Origin: Endotrypanum monterogeii
Lineage: Eukaryota; Euglenozoa; Kinetoplastea; Trypanosomatida; Trypanosomatidae
Direction of reading: 5' to 3'
DNA: 64,000 nt
Assembly (NCBI GenBank): GCA_000333855.2
Contig: CM007324.1
Span: 204,166-268,165, forward strand
Of this stretch, positions 42,112-51,619 are shown piece by piece. Made by a program: the position numbers and the translations under genes. The number at the start of each line of letters is the position of its first letter. Positions within the stretch are counted from its first letter, which is position 1. Under the pieces are notes generated by a model. That model saw only the letters and a program-made list of their open reading frames with translations, ran no database searches and was not told the DNA's origin.

Positions 42112-42909
42112 TCATAGCTGCGCATCTTCCTGACACTGCATGTAGCGGTCCAGGGCCCAGGTACAGTTTTTTTTCATGTCAGGGTTTACCTCTAGACACT
42201 GGCGGTAACCGACCATTTGTGGTGCGCACAGTCCTGGCTGCGTGGGTGGGGAGATGAAGCCCGTGGATATACTTGGGTGTTCATCTGTCAGCTGAGCAAT
42301 TGGGCGTTTCGGAACCGGGCGAAGCGCCAAGGCTTTGGTGTACAGATTATGCCCAGATAGTGACTTGAGAAACGACGACGATGACGTTGAAGACACGGAT
42401 GCGAAGCTGCTGTTGTCTACGCCTTCTCCGATCGCTGTGGATGGAGGCGGTGAGGATCTGTGATGGGGCGGCAACCATAATGCATCACCCCCTGAGGCAG
42501 TGGCACTCTCATTCACGTGATTGGAGCTGGCCGCACTGCTGCGACGGAGAAAAGACGGAAGTGTATCGAAGGATTGGGGAAGCTGCAGCATGGGCACCGG
42601 CGTGACCGCTGAGCTGACGTCGTACTTTCCTGGGCTTCTCCCATAAAGGGTCCGTGTGGCAGCCATGTTGGGGCTTCGGCCCCTACAATGGACTCCGCTG
42701 TCCTCCGACAGCGGCGCGGGGGCAGTCACGTGTACAGGGGGCTCGAACCCACTGCTGCTTGGGTCGTTCTGGACATGTGCTGCGGTGCCTCGGAAGGGAC
42801 TTAGTAGTGCCTTGAAGAAACTCTGTGAGCCCGCTTGTAGCTGAACGGGCTGCTGCTGCGGTGTGGCAGGGATCGGATTTAGTGGGGATCCCCCACGTAA
42901 GTTAGACAT
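42112..42909 (-). CDS. Twin CX9C protein with long disordered N-terminus
   Basis: The protein has 265 residues from the ATG at 42909 (MSNLRGGSPLN); the 25 codons upstream translate a (TA)n/(CA)n leader. The last 38 residues form a CHCH fold: Cys228, Cys238, Cys249 and Cys259 make two CX9C pairs, and 'CAPQMVGYRQCLEVNPDMKKNC' parallels the neighbouring CHCHD-like gene. Such proteins are normally imported into the mitochondrial intermembrane space by the Mia40/Erv pathway and oxidised there. The ~225 residues in front are Ser/Pro-rich and disordered, unusual for this class, and lack the glycine-rich helix of the neighbour. It is a divergent tandem paralogue; the specific role is unknown. Confidence 0.8.
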   Translation of the reverse strand: MSNLRGGSPLNPIPATPQQQPVQLQAGSQSFFKALLSPFRGTAAHVQNDPSSSGFEPPVHVTAPAPLSEDSGVHCRGRSPNMAATRTLYGRSPGKYDVSSAVTPVPMLQLPQSFDTLPSFLRRSSAASSNHVNESATASGGDALWLPPHHRSSPPPSTAIGEGVDNSSFASVSSTSSSSFLKSLSGHNLYTKALALRPVPKRPIAQLTDEHPSISTGFISPPTQPGLCAPQMVGYRQCLEVNPDMKKNCTWALDRYMQCQEDAQL

Positions 42910-43310
42910 TGACTGAGGAAAGAGAAAACCAGAAAAGAAAAGAGGAAGGCGATAATGGAAATATATATATATACACACACACATATATATATATATATAT
43001 ATTGTTCTGCTTCTTTTTTGTCAAGATGAGCGAAGAGAGGCGGACATGAGGTGAACGCGCTCACCGGCGAGTTGCCGTGGCATTCCCTATGATGCAACGC
43101 GATTTGCACATCGCCTCCCTCCCAACACACACACACACACACACACACACGATTCGCTAAGTGCATGTGCGGCGTCTTCCTCTTTAAGTGTGTGTGTGCT
43201 GGCCCTGCCATTTCTTCACCTCTGTATCGTTCACGAAACATGGGACAACACGTAAAGCATCCACACAATAAGAGAAAAGCATGTGGGAGCCACACCAATG
43301 CTCAACACAG

Positions 43311-43358
<48 letters not shown>

Positions 43359-43834
43359 CTGTGTATATATATTGTATGCATGTATAAGTAGATAAATATA
43401 TTTCTTGTTGTCCGCTACACTTTTTTTTTTGCTTTTCCCTCGTTCCTTCACTCCCTTCCTTGTTCTTACCCCTCCTCTCCTCACTCTGTCCTCGCCACGC
43501 ATGCATGCATGCATGCAGTACATGGACATAGATGTTGATTGTCAAGGGTCGAGGTCGATGACTTGGGGTCTGAAGGAGCGCTTCTCCTCGGGCGGTGGGC
43601 GGGGGTGATGGGGGGAGGGGAGGAGAGAGGGGCGGACAAACCCGACGGGAAAGGGCGGAGGCCGTCTACCACGTGCGCCGCCTTCGTTACTCTGCTCTTA
43701 TGGAAAAAACTGAAAAATAAAGGTGGTAAAATAAATGATAACATATATAGGAATCAGGTGCGTGTGTGGGTAGAATAAGTTGGAGGCACGCAAGCATGCC
43801 CACTACCGCTTACCTTCTGCACATCGCGGTGACA
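42910..43834. other. Intergenic spacer with (TA)n, (CA)n and (CATG)n
   Basis: Contains (TA)n/(CA)n at 42959-43003, (CA)n at 43125-43150, (CA)n passing into (TA)n at 43309-43374, and a short (CATG)n near 43497-43517. No gene is seen. Confidence 0.7.
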
Positions 43835-44281
43835 CTACGCCTGGGTAGGCTGCGGTGGGTGCTCCCTCTGGCACTGTGTGAAGTAGTCCCACGCCCATTT
43901 GCAGCTCTCGGCGGTCTCCGGGTTCGCCTCCATGCATTTAGAGTAGCCCACAAGTTGTGGCGTGCAGACGTGTCCCTGCTGCTGCGCGGCCTGCGCCAGC
44001 TGCTGCGCCTCTGCCGGCTGCGTCGGCGCTTGATTGCTCTGGCCGTAGAGGTAGTTGCTGATGCCGTGGCCAAGCACGCTACCACCGGCGACGGCCGCCA
44101 TCGTGCCGAGAATGCCGCTGCCACCACCGCCACCCATCGGGCGCTGAACATAGACGTTCGTAACTGCTGGCTGCTGCGGGGTTGTCGTTGAATGGTGCAT
44201 GGGCTCCGCCTTCTTTGGTGGGGCGGCAGTTGTGTGGCTGCTGCCACTGCTGGTACGAGGGGCGGCACGAGAGCGAGCCAT
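43835..44281 (-). CDS. CHCHD2/CHCHD10 (MIX17)-like mitochondrial CX9C protein
   Basis: The protein has 148 residues from the ATG at 44281 (MARSRAAPRTS); upstream codons are leader. The layout is that of the CHCHD2/CHCHD10/Mix17 family: a basic Ser/Ala/Pro N-terminus that can act as a mitochondrial signal, a glycine-rich hydrophobic helix (about 52-80, 'GILGTMAAVAGGSVLGHGIS'), a Gln/Ala linker, and a CHCH domain with Cys106, Cys116, Cys127 and Cys137 in two CX9C pairs. Length matches the family (about 140-150). The protein should reside in the mitochondrial intermembrane space, where relatives affect cristae and respiratory-chain function. A truncated copy lies 3.5 kb downstream and a divergent paralogue lies between them. 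Confidence 0.9.
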   Translation of the reverse strand: MARSRAAPRTSSGSSHTTAAPPKKAEPMHHSTTTPQQPAVTNVYVQRPMGGGGGSGILGTMAAVAGGSVLGHGISNYLYGQSNQAPTQPAEAQQLAQAAQQQGHVCTPQLVGYSKCMEANPETAESCKWAWDYFTQCQREHPPQPTQA

Positions 44282-45087
44282 TATGATAGTGATCCGAGAG
44301 AAGAAAGCAAACAGGGAGCACGAGACAGAAGCGAAAATGGCGTGGATGTGTAAGCGTGGAGCTGCAGGTGTGTGTGTATAAATATGCGGGTGAATGCGCG
44401 CGTGTGTGTGTATATGGGAGGGGAAAGAGTGGTAAAACAGAGGGTGATCAATCACAGCTTAACTAGAGTCGTAGAGGTGAGGTGCCCGGGCACAGTCTCC
44501 GGCATAATACCTCGATTCGGAACATGGGGAAGGGGGTCACAGCGCGAGGGGTGTCAACAGACACCTCTACCCCTTAGAGTCCATATTTCATACAGAGAGA
44601 CTTTCTTTTGTGTAGGGCATGGGGGGTCGGGTGTTTGCATGGAGGGTGAGTGAGTGGGTACGGGGAGTGGGGAGACTTGGTGTTGGCTATATACACATAT
44701 AGTGCACGTCTTTTTCTTTTCCAAATATCAAGGGCGTGTCCGTCTGTGAGGTTATTATTTCCGACTCTTCCACGGCGGTTGCCTCCACCCCCCCCCTTAT
44801 TATCGATTTTCCCTCATTTCATCCCTGCCCCTCGCACGCACTCAACACCATCCTTATCTTTTTGTCCGACTTGATACGTGTCTTCGATGGTCTCAGGAGA
44901 GGTGAACATCGCCCCCTCCCCCCCCCCTCCCCTCCCTCCCTCCCCCCTTTGCACCTCTTCACCCCAGACTCCATATCTCCAACATCACCGTCAGTCTTTG
45001 TCTACCCATCGCATCATAATCGTTTACTCTGCTACATACACACGGAGGGGGGGGGGAACGGGGGGTACATTGAATGCACGCATATAT

Positions 45088-45120
<33 letters not shown>

Positions 45121-45348
45121 CATACATATATACATATATATAGGAAAAAGAGGGTACAGGCCGCACTCACATTGACCCTCCTCCTCCTCCTCCTCCTCCC
45201 CTTTTGTGTTCACCGACACATCCACATATCATTGAACTCATAAGAAAAAACAAAACAGGAAAAAAAAAATGCATCAAAACCGTCCACACGAACCTCACAG
45301 CCGACTGTCTCTCTGACGCATACACACACACACACACACACACACAAC

Positions 45349-45382
<34 letters not shown>

Positions 45383-45735
45383 CAGGTAAACACGAAGAGG
45401 GAAGGGGGAGGGGAGAGGTGATGGTGAGCGGGGGTGGGGGTACCTCTCTGCTCGATCGTCCGTCGCTCTCGTAAGTGATGCAGAGGCTAGCGAAATCGAA
45501 AAACGGATCCCCTCCCCCTTTTTTGAAGGAAAAAAAAAGCAATTGCTAGGACGCGCCCCCCCCTTCTCCTTACCCCCCATCCCTAGACTTTCAAGCACAG
45601 ATGGAGATGATCTGCGGGGGAGGGGGGGGGGCAGGGGCAGGAGGAATTACTTATTTGTGTGCATCGCCCCCTTCCCTTTCTTCATCCCTCATTTCTCGCA
45701 CAGCTTCATCAGTGATACTTTTTTTTTTTTCTTCT
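44282..45735. other. Intergenic spacer
   Basis: About 1.45 kb between the E2 stop and the CHCHD-like start. It has (GT)n near 44368-44413, a pyrimidine tract and 'CTGCAG' near 44360 that could serve trans-splicing of the CHCHD-like gene, (TA)n at 45081-45142, (CA)n/(TA)n at 45323-45383 and a T-run at 45719-45730 just downstream of the E2 stop. No gene is seen. Confidence 0.65.
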
Positions 45736-46182
45736 TTACGGCTTGGCGTATTTGAGTGTCCACTCGCGGGCCGTCTTCAGTGCACCCGCCTCGTCCTCTT
45801 TCCAGTGATCGGCGACGTCGTTCGCCAGCGGATCATCCGGGTTGGGGCTCGACATGAGGATTTGAATCGACAGCAGCACCTTGTTGATGAGAAGCGCGGG
45901 CGACCACTTATCCTTGATGATATCAAGGCAGATACGACCGACTTTATCTACGTTGGGGTGGTAGATGCGCGTCAGAAAGCGCACCTTGGGTGGCTTCATC
46001 GGGTATTCCTCTGGCAAGAAGAGCTCCAGGCGAAAGAGGCCCCCCTCATAGCACGACTGAGGCGGCCCCTGGATTGTCACCATAAAGTACCGCGGGTTCT
46101 CCTTCGTCGGCGTCGCTGTGATGCCGGGAGGACACTCCTTTTGGAGCTTCTCTGTTTCTTTAATAATACGTGTTGTGAGCAT
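45736..46182 (-). CDS. UBC13: Ubiquitin-conjugating enzyme E2, UBC13/UBE2N type
   Basis: A complete E2 of 148 residues with no extensions (class I). The HPN motif is at 75-77 and the catalytic cysteine is Cys85 in '[14 protein letters not shown]'. The '[16 protein letters not shown]' loop with its Met, the C-terminal 'WTLKYA' and overall near-identity of core motifs point to UBC13, which pairs with a UEV partner (Mms2/Uev1) to build Lys63-linked ubiquitin chains in DNA-damage tolerance and signalling. From memory, the Leishmania UBC13-type enzyme has been called UBC2 and works with UEV1. The start is the only sensible ATG and the protein begins at the conserved N-terminal helix. Confidence 0.95.
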   Translation of the reverse strand: MLTTRIIKETEKLQKECPPGITATPTKENPRYFMVTIQGPPQSCYEGGLFRLELFLPEEYPMKPPKVRFLTRIYHPNVDKVGRICLDIIKDKWSPALLINKVLLSIQILMSSPNPDDPLANDVADHWKEDEAGALKTAREWTLKYAKP

Positions 46183-47983
46183 GATGACCCTCCCCCCCTA
46201 GCGGTTGTATGCACCTACACACACACACACACACACACAAATACAGAAACAGACACACACAAATACAGAAACACAAATACAGAAAGGGAGGGATGGGGAG
46301 AGGAGGAGGCGAGCAGGGGTGGGGTGAATAGAGAGATAAAAAGTGAAAGCCGAATAACTGTGGTCGGCTACGGCTGCTTTTTCTTTTCTATTGCTACTGC
46401 GAGTGCCTCAGACACGGAGGCGTTCGTAACATTATGAATCAAACAAGAAAAAAAAAATGGTGAATGGCGCGCATAGCCGTTTCGCCCAATGGCGGCGCAG
46501 TCGAGAGAGAGAGAGAGAGAGAGAGTGGGAAATGTGTAGTGGAAGGGCGAGGGTTGTAGAAAAGGGGGACAGAGAACAGAGTCGCATACAGTAGTGCGCG
46601 CACCTACGCCCTTGGGTAGAACGAAAAAAAAAAAAGGTTGTCAGTCCCTCCCTTAGTGCACAACTTCACCTCTGCACTTTTTTTCTTCTTCACCGGTCTT
46701 TCACTATCCTTTCCCCCCCCCCCCCCACTGGAGAGGGGAGGGGCTTGCTGTTCCCACCTGTGCTACGTCCAACTTTCCAAAGCCAGGAAACGCGAAGGGG
46801 CGGCGAGGGGGGAGCTAGAGATCAGGGAAGGGAAATGGATGGATCAAGGGGCCTTGTAGGTAGGGCGGGGGGGGGGAGGGATGGCGCGTGACGTACAAGG
46901 AGGGATGAAGGTGATGATGGGAAATGGAGGTGTGTGGTTCTTCCCTCCGCATAGCATTCGTTATCTGTTCTTGTCTAGTCTTACGCATGATTGCCACCTA
47001 CAGGTAAACATCGCGGCGGCGTAGTAGGGAGAGAAAAAAAAAAGAAGAGAAGGTGTAGTGGTGGTGGGGACAGGATCAATCGGTACTCCCCCTCTCCCCT
47101 CACTCAGACGGTGTAAATGGGGCAGATGCTCATTAGTACACATGTGTTTGTGATGTATGTGAAGCAGGGAGGGGTGTGTGCAGAAAGTTAGACCAGCCTA
47201 GCACCCTTCTTTCTCACTTTCTCTATATAAATGAACAACAACAACAAAAAAAAGACTAGCCACCTGTAGTCTAGGAGGGGAGGGTGGAGTAGGGGCTATA
47301 CATCAAAAAGGCGACGCTATGTGAAAAGGTGTGAATGATGTGTTTTTTAAAAAAATGTTTTGTGTGTGTGTGCTGTGCTCAGAAGAAGATATTGTCATGA
47401 GGCTCACGTGCCATCACGTGACACCACGCTGCAAAGTACCCGGCAAGCACACACACACACAAACACACGCACGTATCTACACATGGAAGCAGGCTAGCAC
47501 GCAACACAGCCGCACAAGACAGCTATGTTTCCATCACATTGCAATGATTCACCAGTGCATGGGCGTGTAGATGGGAGGGAGGGATGGAAAAAAAAACAGA
47601 GGGTCTTTTGTGAGGGCAGTGGAGCGAGTACACACCAGCACCCATACTCGCGCACTAGTGTGGTTGGAGAAGAAGAGGGAATGTGTCACTGTTTGGAGAG
47701 GAGACAACCCCTCCCAGCTGTGTACACTTCGTCTGATGCGTTTAGGGTACAACAGAGGGGGAAGGGGGGGGAGGGAGGAGTCGAGAGTCGAGCTCATGAG
47801 TGAGGAACAACCACAAAAAAAACGTAACACTGCAAAGCGCTCGCGATTATGCGCTTCGGAAAGAGTGACCACATCCTCATTACCTGCCGCTTGATGTTGA
47901 GATCCCTTTATCCCCCCCTCGCTCTCTCTCTCTCTCTCTCGCGTGCGTGCGGGTGTTCTGTTGCGTGTGGAGGATCCCACGTA
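46183..47983. other. Intergenic spacer
   Basis: About 1.8 kb. Just upstream of the E2 ATG is (CA)n (46217-46239), which on the transcribed strand reads (TG)n followed by TAG, a possible splice acceptor. Further up are (GA)n (46505-46524), C- and G-runs, (CA)n near 47450-47468, and (CT)n at 47920-47940. No gene is seen. Confidence 0.65.
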
Positions 47984-50338
47984 TCATTCATTTAAGGAGC
48001 CGCGGCGCGCGGCATCCTGAGCGATTTTCACCGCTTCCGTGTGCTTCGTCAGTCGCTCTCGTAGCTTTGTCTCGAAGTGGATCCGCTCCCTACGTTCCTT
48101 TGTCTCCGCCGCCTTTTTCTCCGCAACCCATACCTTCAGTCCCGCCCGGCGCGCTGTCACGTAGGCCAGCTTCGACTGCAGTTCCACCACTTCCTTCTCG
48201 AGAGCGCCGCGTCGCGCTTCTGTCTCCTCTCGCGCGTCTTGTCCATCCAGGAGGCGCTCTTGCGTGGCCTTAAAGCGTTCACGGGCAACGATGGCCCGGG
48301 CGTTCATGGAGAGCTGCGCCTCGTCGAGGATGCGCCGAAAAAGAATTCCGCGCTCTGGAAGGTCGACAGTGACCTGCCGGAGGAGCTCCTCACCGAGCAA
48401 GTTGAGCTGAACGAGCGTCCGCTCCTTGTTCACTTCCAGTACGTTCAAGGTTGCAGCAACGGTGGCCGACCCGCCGCCACTCACTGACGTCGGCGCTGGT
48501 TGCGCTGGCAGCGGCTTCAGCGTGCGCGTGCAGACGGGGTGATCTGGTAAAGAAAGAATGCGAACGTTTTCCTTGACTTCTCGCGTCTTTCCCGTGGACG
48601 CGCGCGACGGCTTTGTTTCGCTGGAGAGAACTGAGGGCGATGCAGCGCGTTGCTGCTTCTTCTTGGCGGCGGCGGCGGCGGCGGTGGTGGTGGCGGTGGC
48701 AATTTTAAGCGGTCGACCGCAGCACCGCGCCATTATCTCTCGCAACACCTCGTCCAATGTTTGCTCTAAGCTCACGAGGTAATTGCGTGGCGAGTGTGCG
48801 TCACTCGTTCGCTGGAGGATCACCACAATTGTGCCTACCCGTCGCTCTTTTAATTCGACCGCAAGCGCCGAGCGAAGGTCCTCAACTTCTGCCCTCGCGT
48901 GGGTGTCGCTTGGGTGCTCCTCCAAATGACGACGAAGGTTCACAAGGCGAAGCTTGGCGGCCTGCCGCTGCTCTTGCACTGCCACGGCCGTATCTTGGTG
49001 AATAGAATAGTAGATAAACAACCGCGGCGGTAGGACAGCATCCAGGGTGGATCGCAGTGTCTGCGTCACCACCGGCATCCGCTGGACAGCGGCCACTGCG
49101 TTAGCAGCGTCGTACGGAATCAAGTCAAGCCCATGGGCGGTACTGTTGCTAGGGTTTCCCGGGTGGGCAGTCGTGTGCAAGGAGGTTGAAGCTTCCACGA
49201 TGCACTGTGCAAGGGGGGTAGCAGGAGATGCGTTCTCAGATGACATCACCCCTACAAGTAGGTCGCGCACGTACGCTGGCAGCTGGGCCTCAGCATCCCC
49301 AACTGCACCGCTTGTCTCAGCGCCACGTTGCGCGTCGGCAAACGAGATTAACTGGCGCAGCACGTCGGCATACTCGACGGTGTCGGAGGACACTTCACGT
49401 AAGCCACTCAGACAAGTGGCGACCGTGAAGCTACGCCGGGCCTCGTCGAGGTAACCGTTACCAGAACCATTTGTCAACGCTTCAGAGGAGAAAAGATAAT
49501 CGAGAAGCTTCTCCGTCGTCTGAGTGCGGTAGATCTCGTGCTCTGTCATGTGCGTCAACGCTGGTACGTCTGGCACGGCATCCCCCGCTTCCCTCAGGTC
49601 CGCCTCTCCCCTGTACGCCTCCGCCTCCGCCTCCGCTTCCGCTTCCGCCTTCGCCAACTGCTGCTGCTGCTGGTGATACTCTTTAATATTCATCGGTACT
49701 TGTGCTTCTTCTTCCTTTCCTGTGGATTCGTCCTCATTGTCGAGTGCGTGCATGAGGGACGTCTTGCAGCTGCGCGTGGAGCCGACAGCTATTGGCAGTA
49801 GTCTCATCACCATATCGGATAGGTGGGCATGCTGATACGGCGGCGATGAGTGAGGAATTTCTTCGACCGTCAGCGATGTTGGGGATGTTAATGGGTTGTC
49901 CTTACATGTGTAGTCTTCTGCGTCGATGGACGTCTGATGCATGACCTGCCGCTGCCGGAACTCGAGTTGTTGCCAGATGATGGGGAGTATGTCTTTGAAA
50001 CGCAGCGGCAATCGGGCTATGACGTTTGCATTCTCGCAGGCTGTGAGGGTGAGTGGCGCATCTAGGGCGAGCGCAACGGCGAGGGGGTCCTCGGGAGCAC
50101 TGTCTTTAGCTTCGACGGTATGCTTTTCTACCTTAGGCTCCGTCCGTTTTTTTTCGCCCTTGCCAGTGTGCTTGCCGGGGACACCGCCGCGATGCGCTGC
50201 TGTCGACAGGCTTGCGGCAGCAACAGCAGAAGCTCCAGCTGCTGCAGGCCTGTCGGCAGCGGGGTTCACAGCGCTACTCCCGTCGACACCGCTCTCAGGG
50301 TGAGGTTTGTCTGCCTGCTGCATTTGAACGGCCCTCAT
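47984..50338 (-). CDS. Axonemal dynein light-chain domain protein (AXDND1/p28-like)
   Basis: The protein has 784 residues from the ATG at 50338 (MRAVQMQQAD); the frame extends 38 codons further only from a GTG and lacks an ATG there. The C-terminal ~220 residues resemble the axonemal dynein light-chain family (p28/DNALI1 and AXDND1): 'GEELLRQVTVDLPERGILFRRILDEAQLSMNARAIV' followed by a long charged coiled coil, with an upstream 'DAVLPPR' motif like the family's ILPPR element. p28 proteins are inner dynein arm subunits in the flagellum. The length is far above p28 and nearer AXDND1. The N-terminal half is disordered, with an Ala-Glu dipeptide repeat encoded near 49619-49655 and a Lys/Ala stretch near 48660. 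Family call is from motif memory. Confidence 0.7.
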   Translation of the reverse strand: MRAVQMQQADKPHPESGVDGSSAVNPAADRPAAAGASAVAAASLSTAAHRGGVPGKHTGKGEKKRTEPKVEKHTVEAKDSAPEDPLAVALALDAPLTLTACENANVIARLPLRFKDILPIIWQQLEFRQRQVMHQTSIDAEDYTCKDNPLTSPTSLTVEEIPHSSPPYQHAHLSDMVMRLLPIAVGSTRSCKTSLMHALDNEDESTGKEEEAQVPMNIKEYHQQQQQLAKAEAEAEAEAEAYRGEADLREAGDAVPDVPALTHMTEHEIYRTQTTEKLLDYLFSSEALTNGSGNGYLDEARRSFTVATCLSGLREVSSDTVEYADVLRQLISFADAQRGAETSGAVGDAEAQLPAYVRDLLVGVMSSENASPATPLAQCIVEASTSLHTTAHPGNPSNSTAHGLDLIPYDAANAVAAVQRMPVVTQTLRSTLDAVLPPRLFIYYSIHQDTAVAVQEQRQAAKLRLVNLRRHLEEHPSDTHARAEVEDLRSALAVELKERRVGTIVVILQRTSDAHSPRNYLVSLEQTLDEVLREIMARCCGRPLKIATATTTAAAAAAKKKQQRAASPSVLSSETKPSRASTGKTREVKENVRILSLPDHPVCTRTLKPLPAQPAPTSVSGGGSATVAATLNVLEVNKERTLVQLNLLGEELLRQVTVDLPERGILFRRILDEAQLSMNARAIVARERFKATQERLLDGQDAREETEARRGALEKEVVELQSKLAYVTARRAGLKVWVAEKKAAETKERRERIHFETKLRERLTKHTEAVKIAQDAARRGSLNE

Positions 50339-50508
50339 TTTTTTTTCTTTCTTCTCTGTTCGGTTTACGTGTTGAAGGATTACCGGGAGCGGTGAGGGTG
50401 GTGTGGGTGTGGGCGACGTGGCAGGGCCTTGGCTTGGTGTGCTCGACACCACTCCGAACAGTGATACGCCTCGCTGGTCTGCCTGTCGCCCTCCTCCTCA
50501 GGGTAAAA

Positions 50509-50539
<31 letters not shown>

Positions 50540-51376
50540 ATATATATATATATATATATATATGTAGCGACTGATACTGGTGGGGGTTGAAGCGTGCCTG
50601 TGAAGTGAGACCGATGGATACACACACACACACACACACACACGGGAGACAAGGGTGTGCCTCGTTATGTTTTCTTTTCGTGTCGGACTTCCGTTGTCTT
50701 TACCGTTCACTGGTGGCGTTGTACCGAACACCCGTGCACGCGTGTTTTTCTCTCGTAATCATGCAAAGTATATATCCGCATCTCAGCGTGTGCGTGTGTG
50801 TATTTGCACCACGTCACACAAACACGGAAAGAATGAGTAGAGGTAGAGGGGAAGTACAGGGTTTATATTTTCAGGTGCGAGAGTGACGGTCATTACCATT
50901 CGAGAGGGTGTGCGCCTTGCTCAGCGAGTACGGCGGTCGCGTGTGTGTGTGTGTGTTCGTATGCGGTGGAGTGGACGGGGCAAGCATACAGCTCACCTCT
51001 CCATCCGTTAGGCACTGGTCACCCCCCCTCTTCCTTCCTCTTGCCTGCCCACTTCTCTAATTCAAACTTTGTTTGATGAGTGTGTGTCGAGGGAGGAGGA
51101 GGGGGGGGGGCGAGCGAAACCACATTGAAGAGGGGCGCGAATTCACATGAAAACAACAGCAGCACATACACACACACACACATGTATATATATATATATA
51201 TATATAGTTAAATCTGTAGACGCGACACACGAGGGGTATTTTGAGCAACAAACAAGAAGAAAACTAGGGGACAGAGCAGCTTGGGATGGTAGCAGAGGGT
51301 GTGTCTTCACCCATACACAAAAAACATCATAACACAAAAATAAACGAATCGATAACGTCTTTGGGTGCATGTGTGG

Positions 51377-51416
<40 letters not shown>

Positions 51417-51619
51417 TTATATACATGTACGTATGCGTGGTGTGGTCAGTGGGACACGGATGAGAGAAGTGAGCAGCGGTAAACAAAAAAAAAAAAAACT
51501 GTGAGGTCTTGACAGGTCCCCCACTCTCCACTCCTCGCCCTCTTTTCCTTTCTCCCCCCCACTTCAGGTCATGAGACCTACCGAAGTAAAAACCACGGTA
51601 CAACCTACATCCTGTTCCG
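50339..51619. other. Intergenic spacer
   Basis: Contains (TAAA)n passing into (TA)n at 50507-50563, (CA)n at 50620-50643, (GT)n at 50940-50956, (CA)n/(TA)n at 51166-51207, (TA)n at 51380-51420 and A-run 51485-51498. No gene is seen. A T-run adjoining the 50338 ATG is read as an A-run directly upstream of the start on the coding strand. Confidence 0.65.

Noticed and set aside
50339..50452. N-terminal extension of the dynein light-chain-like protein to 50452
   Set aside because: It opens at GTG, not ATG, and the residues just before 50338 come from an A-run. The first ATG in frame is at 50338.
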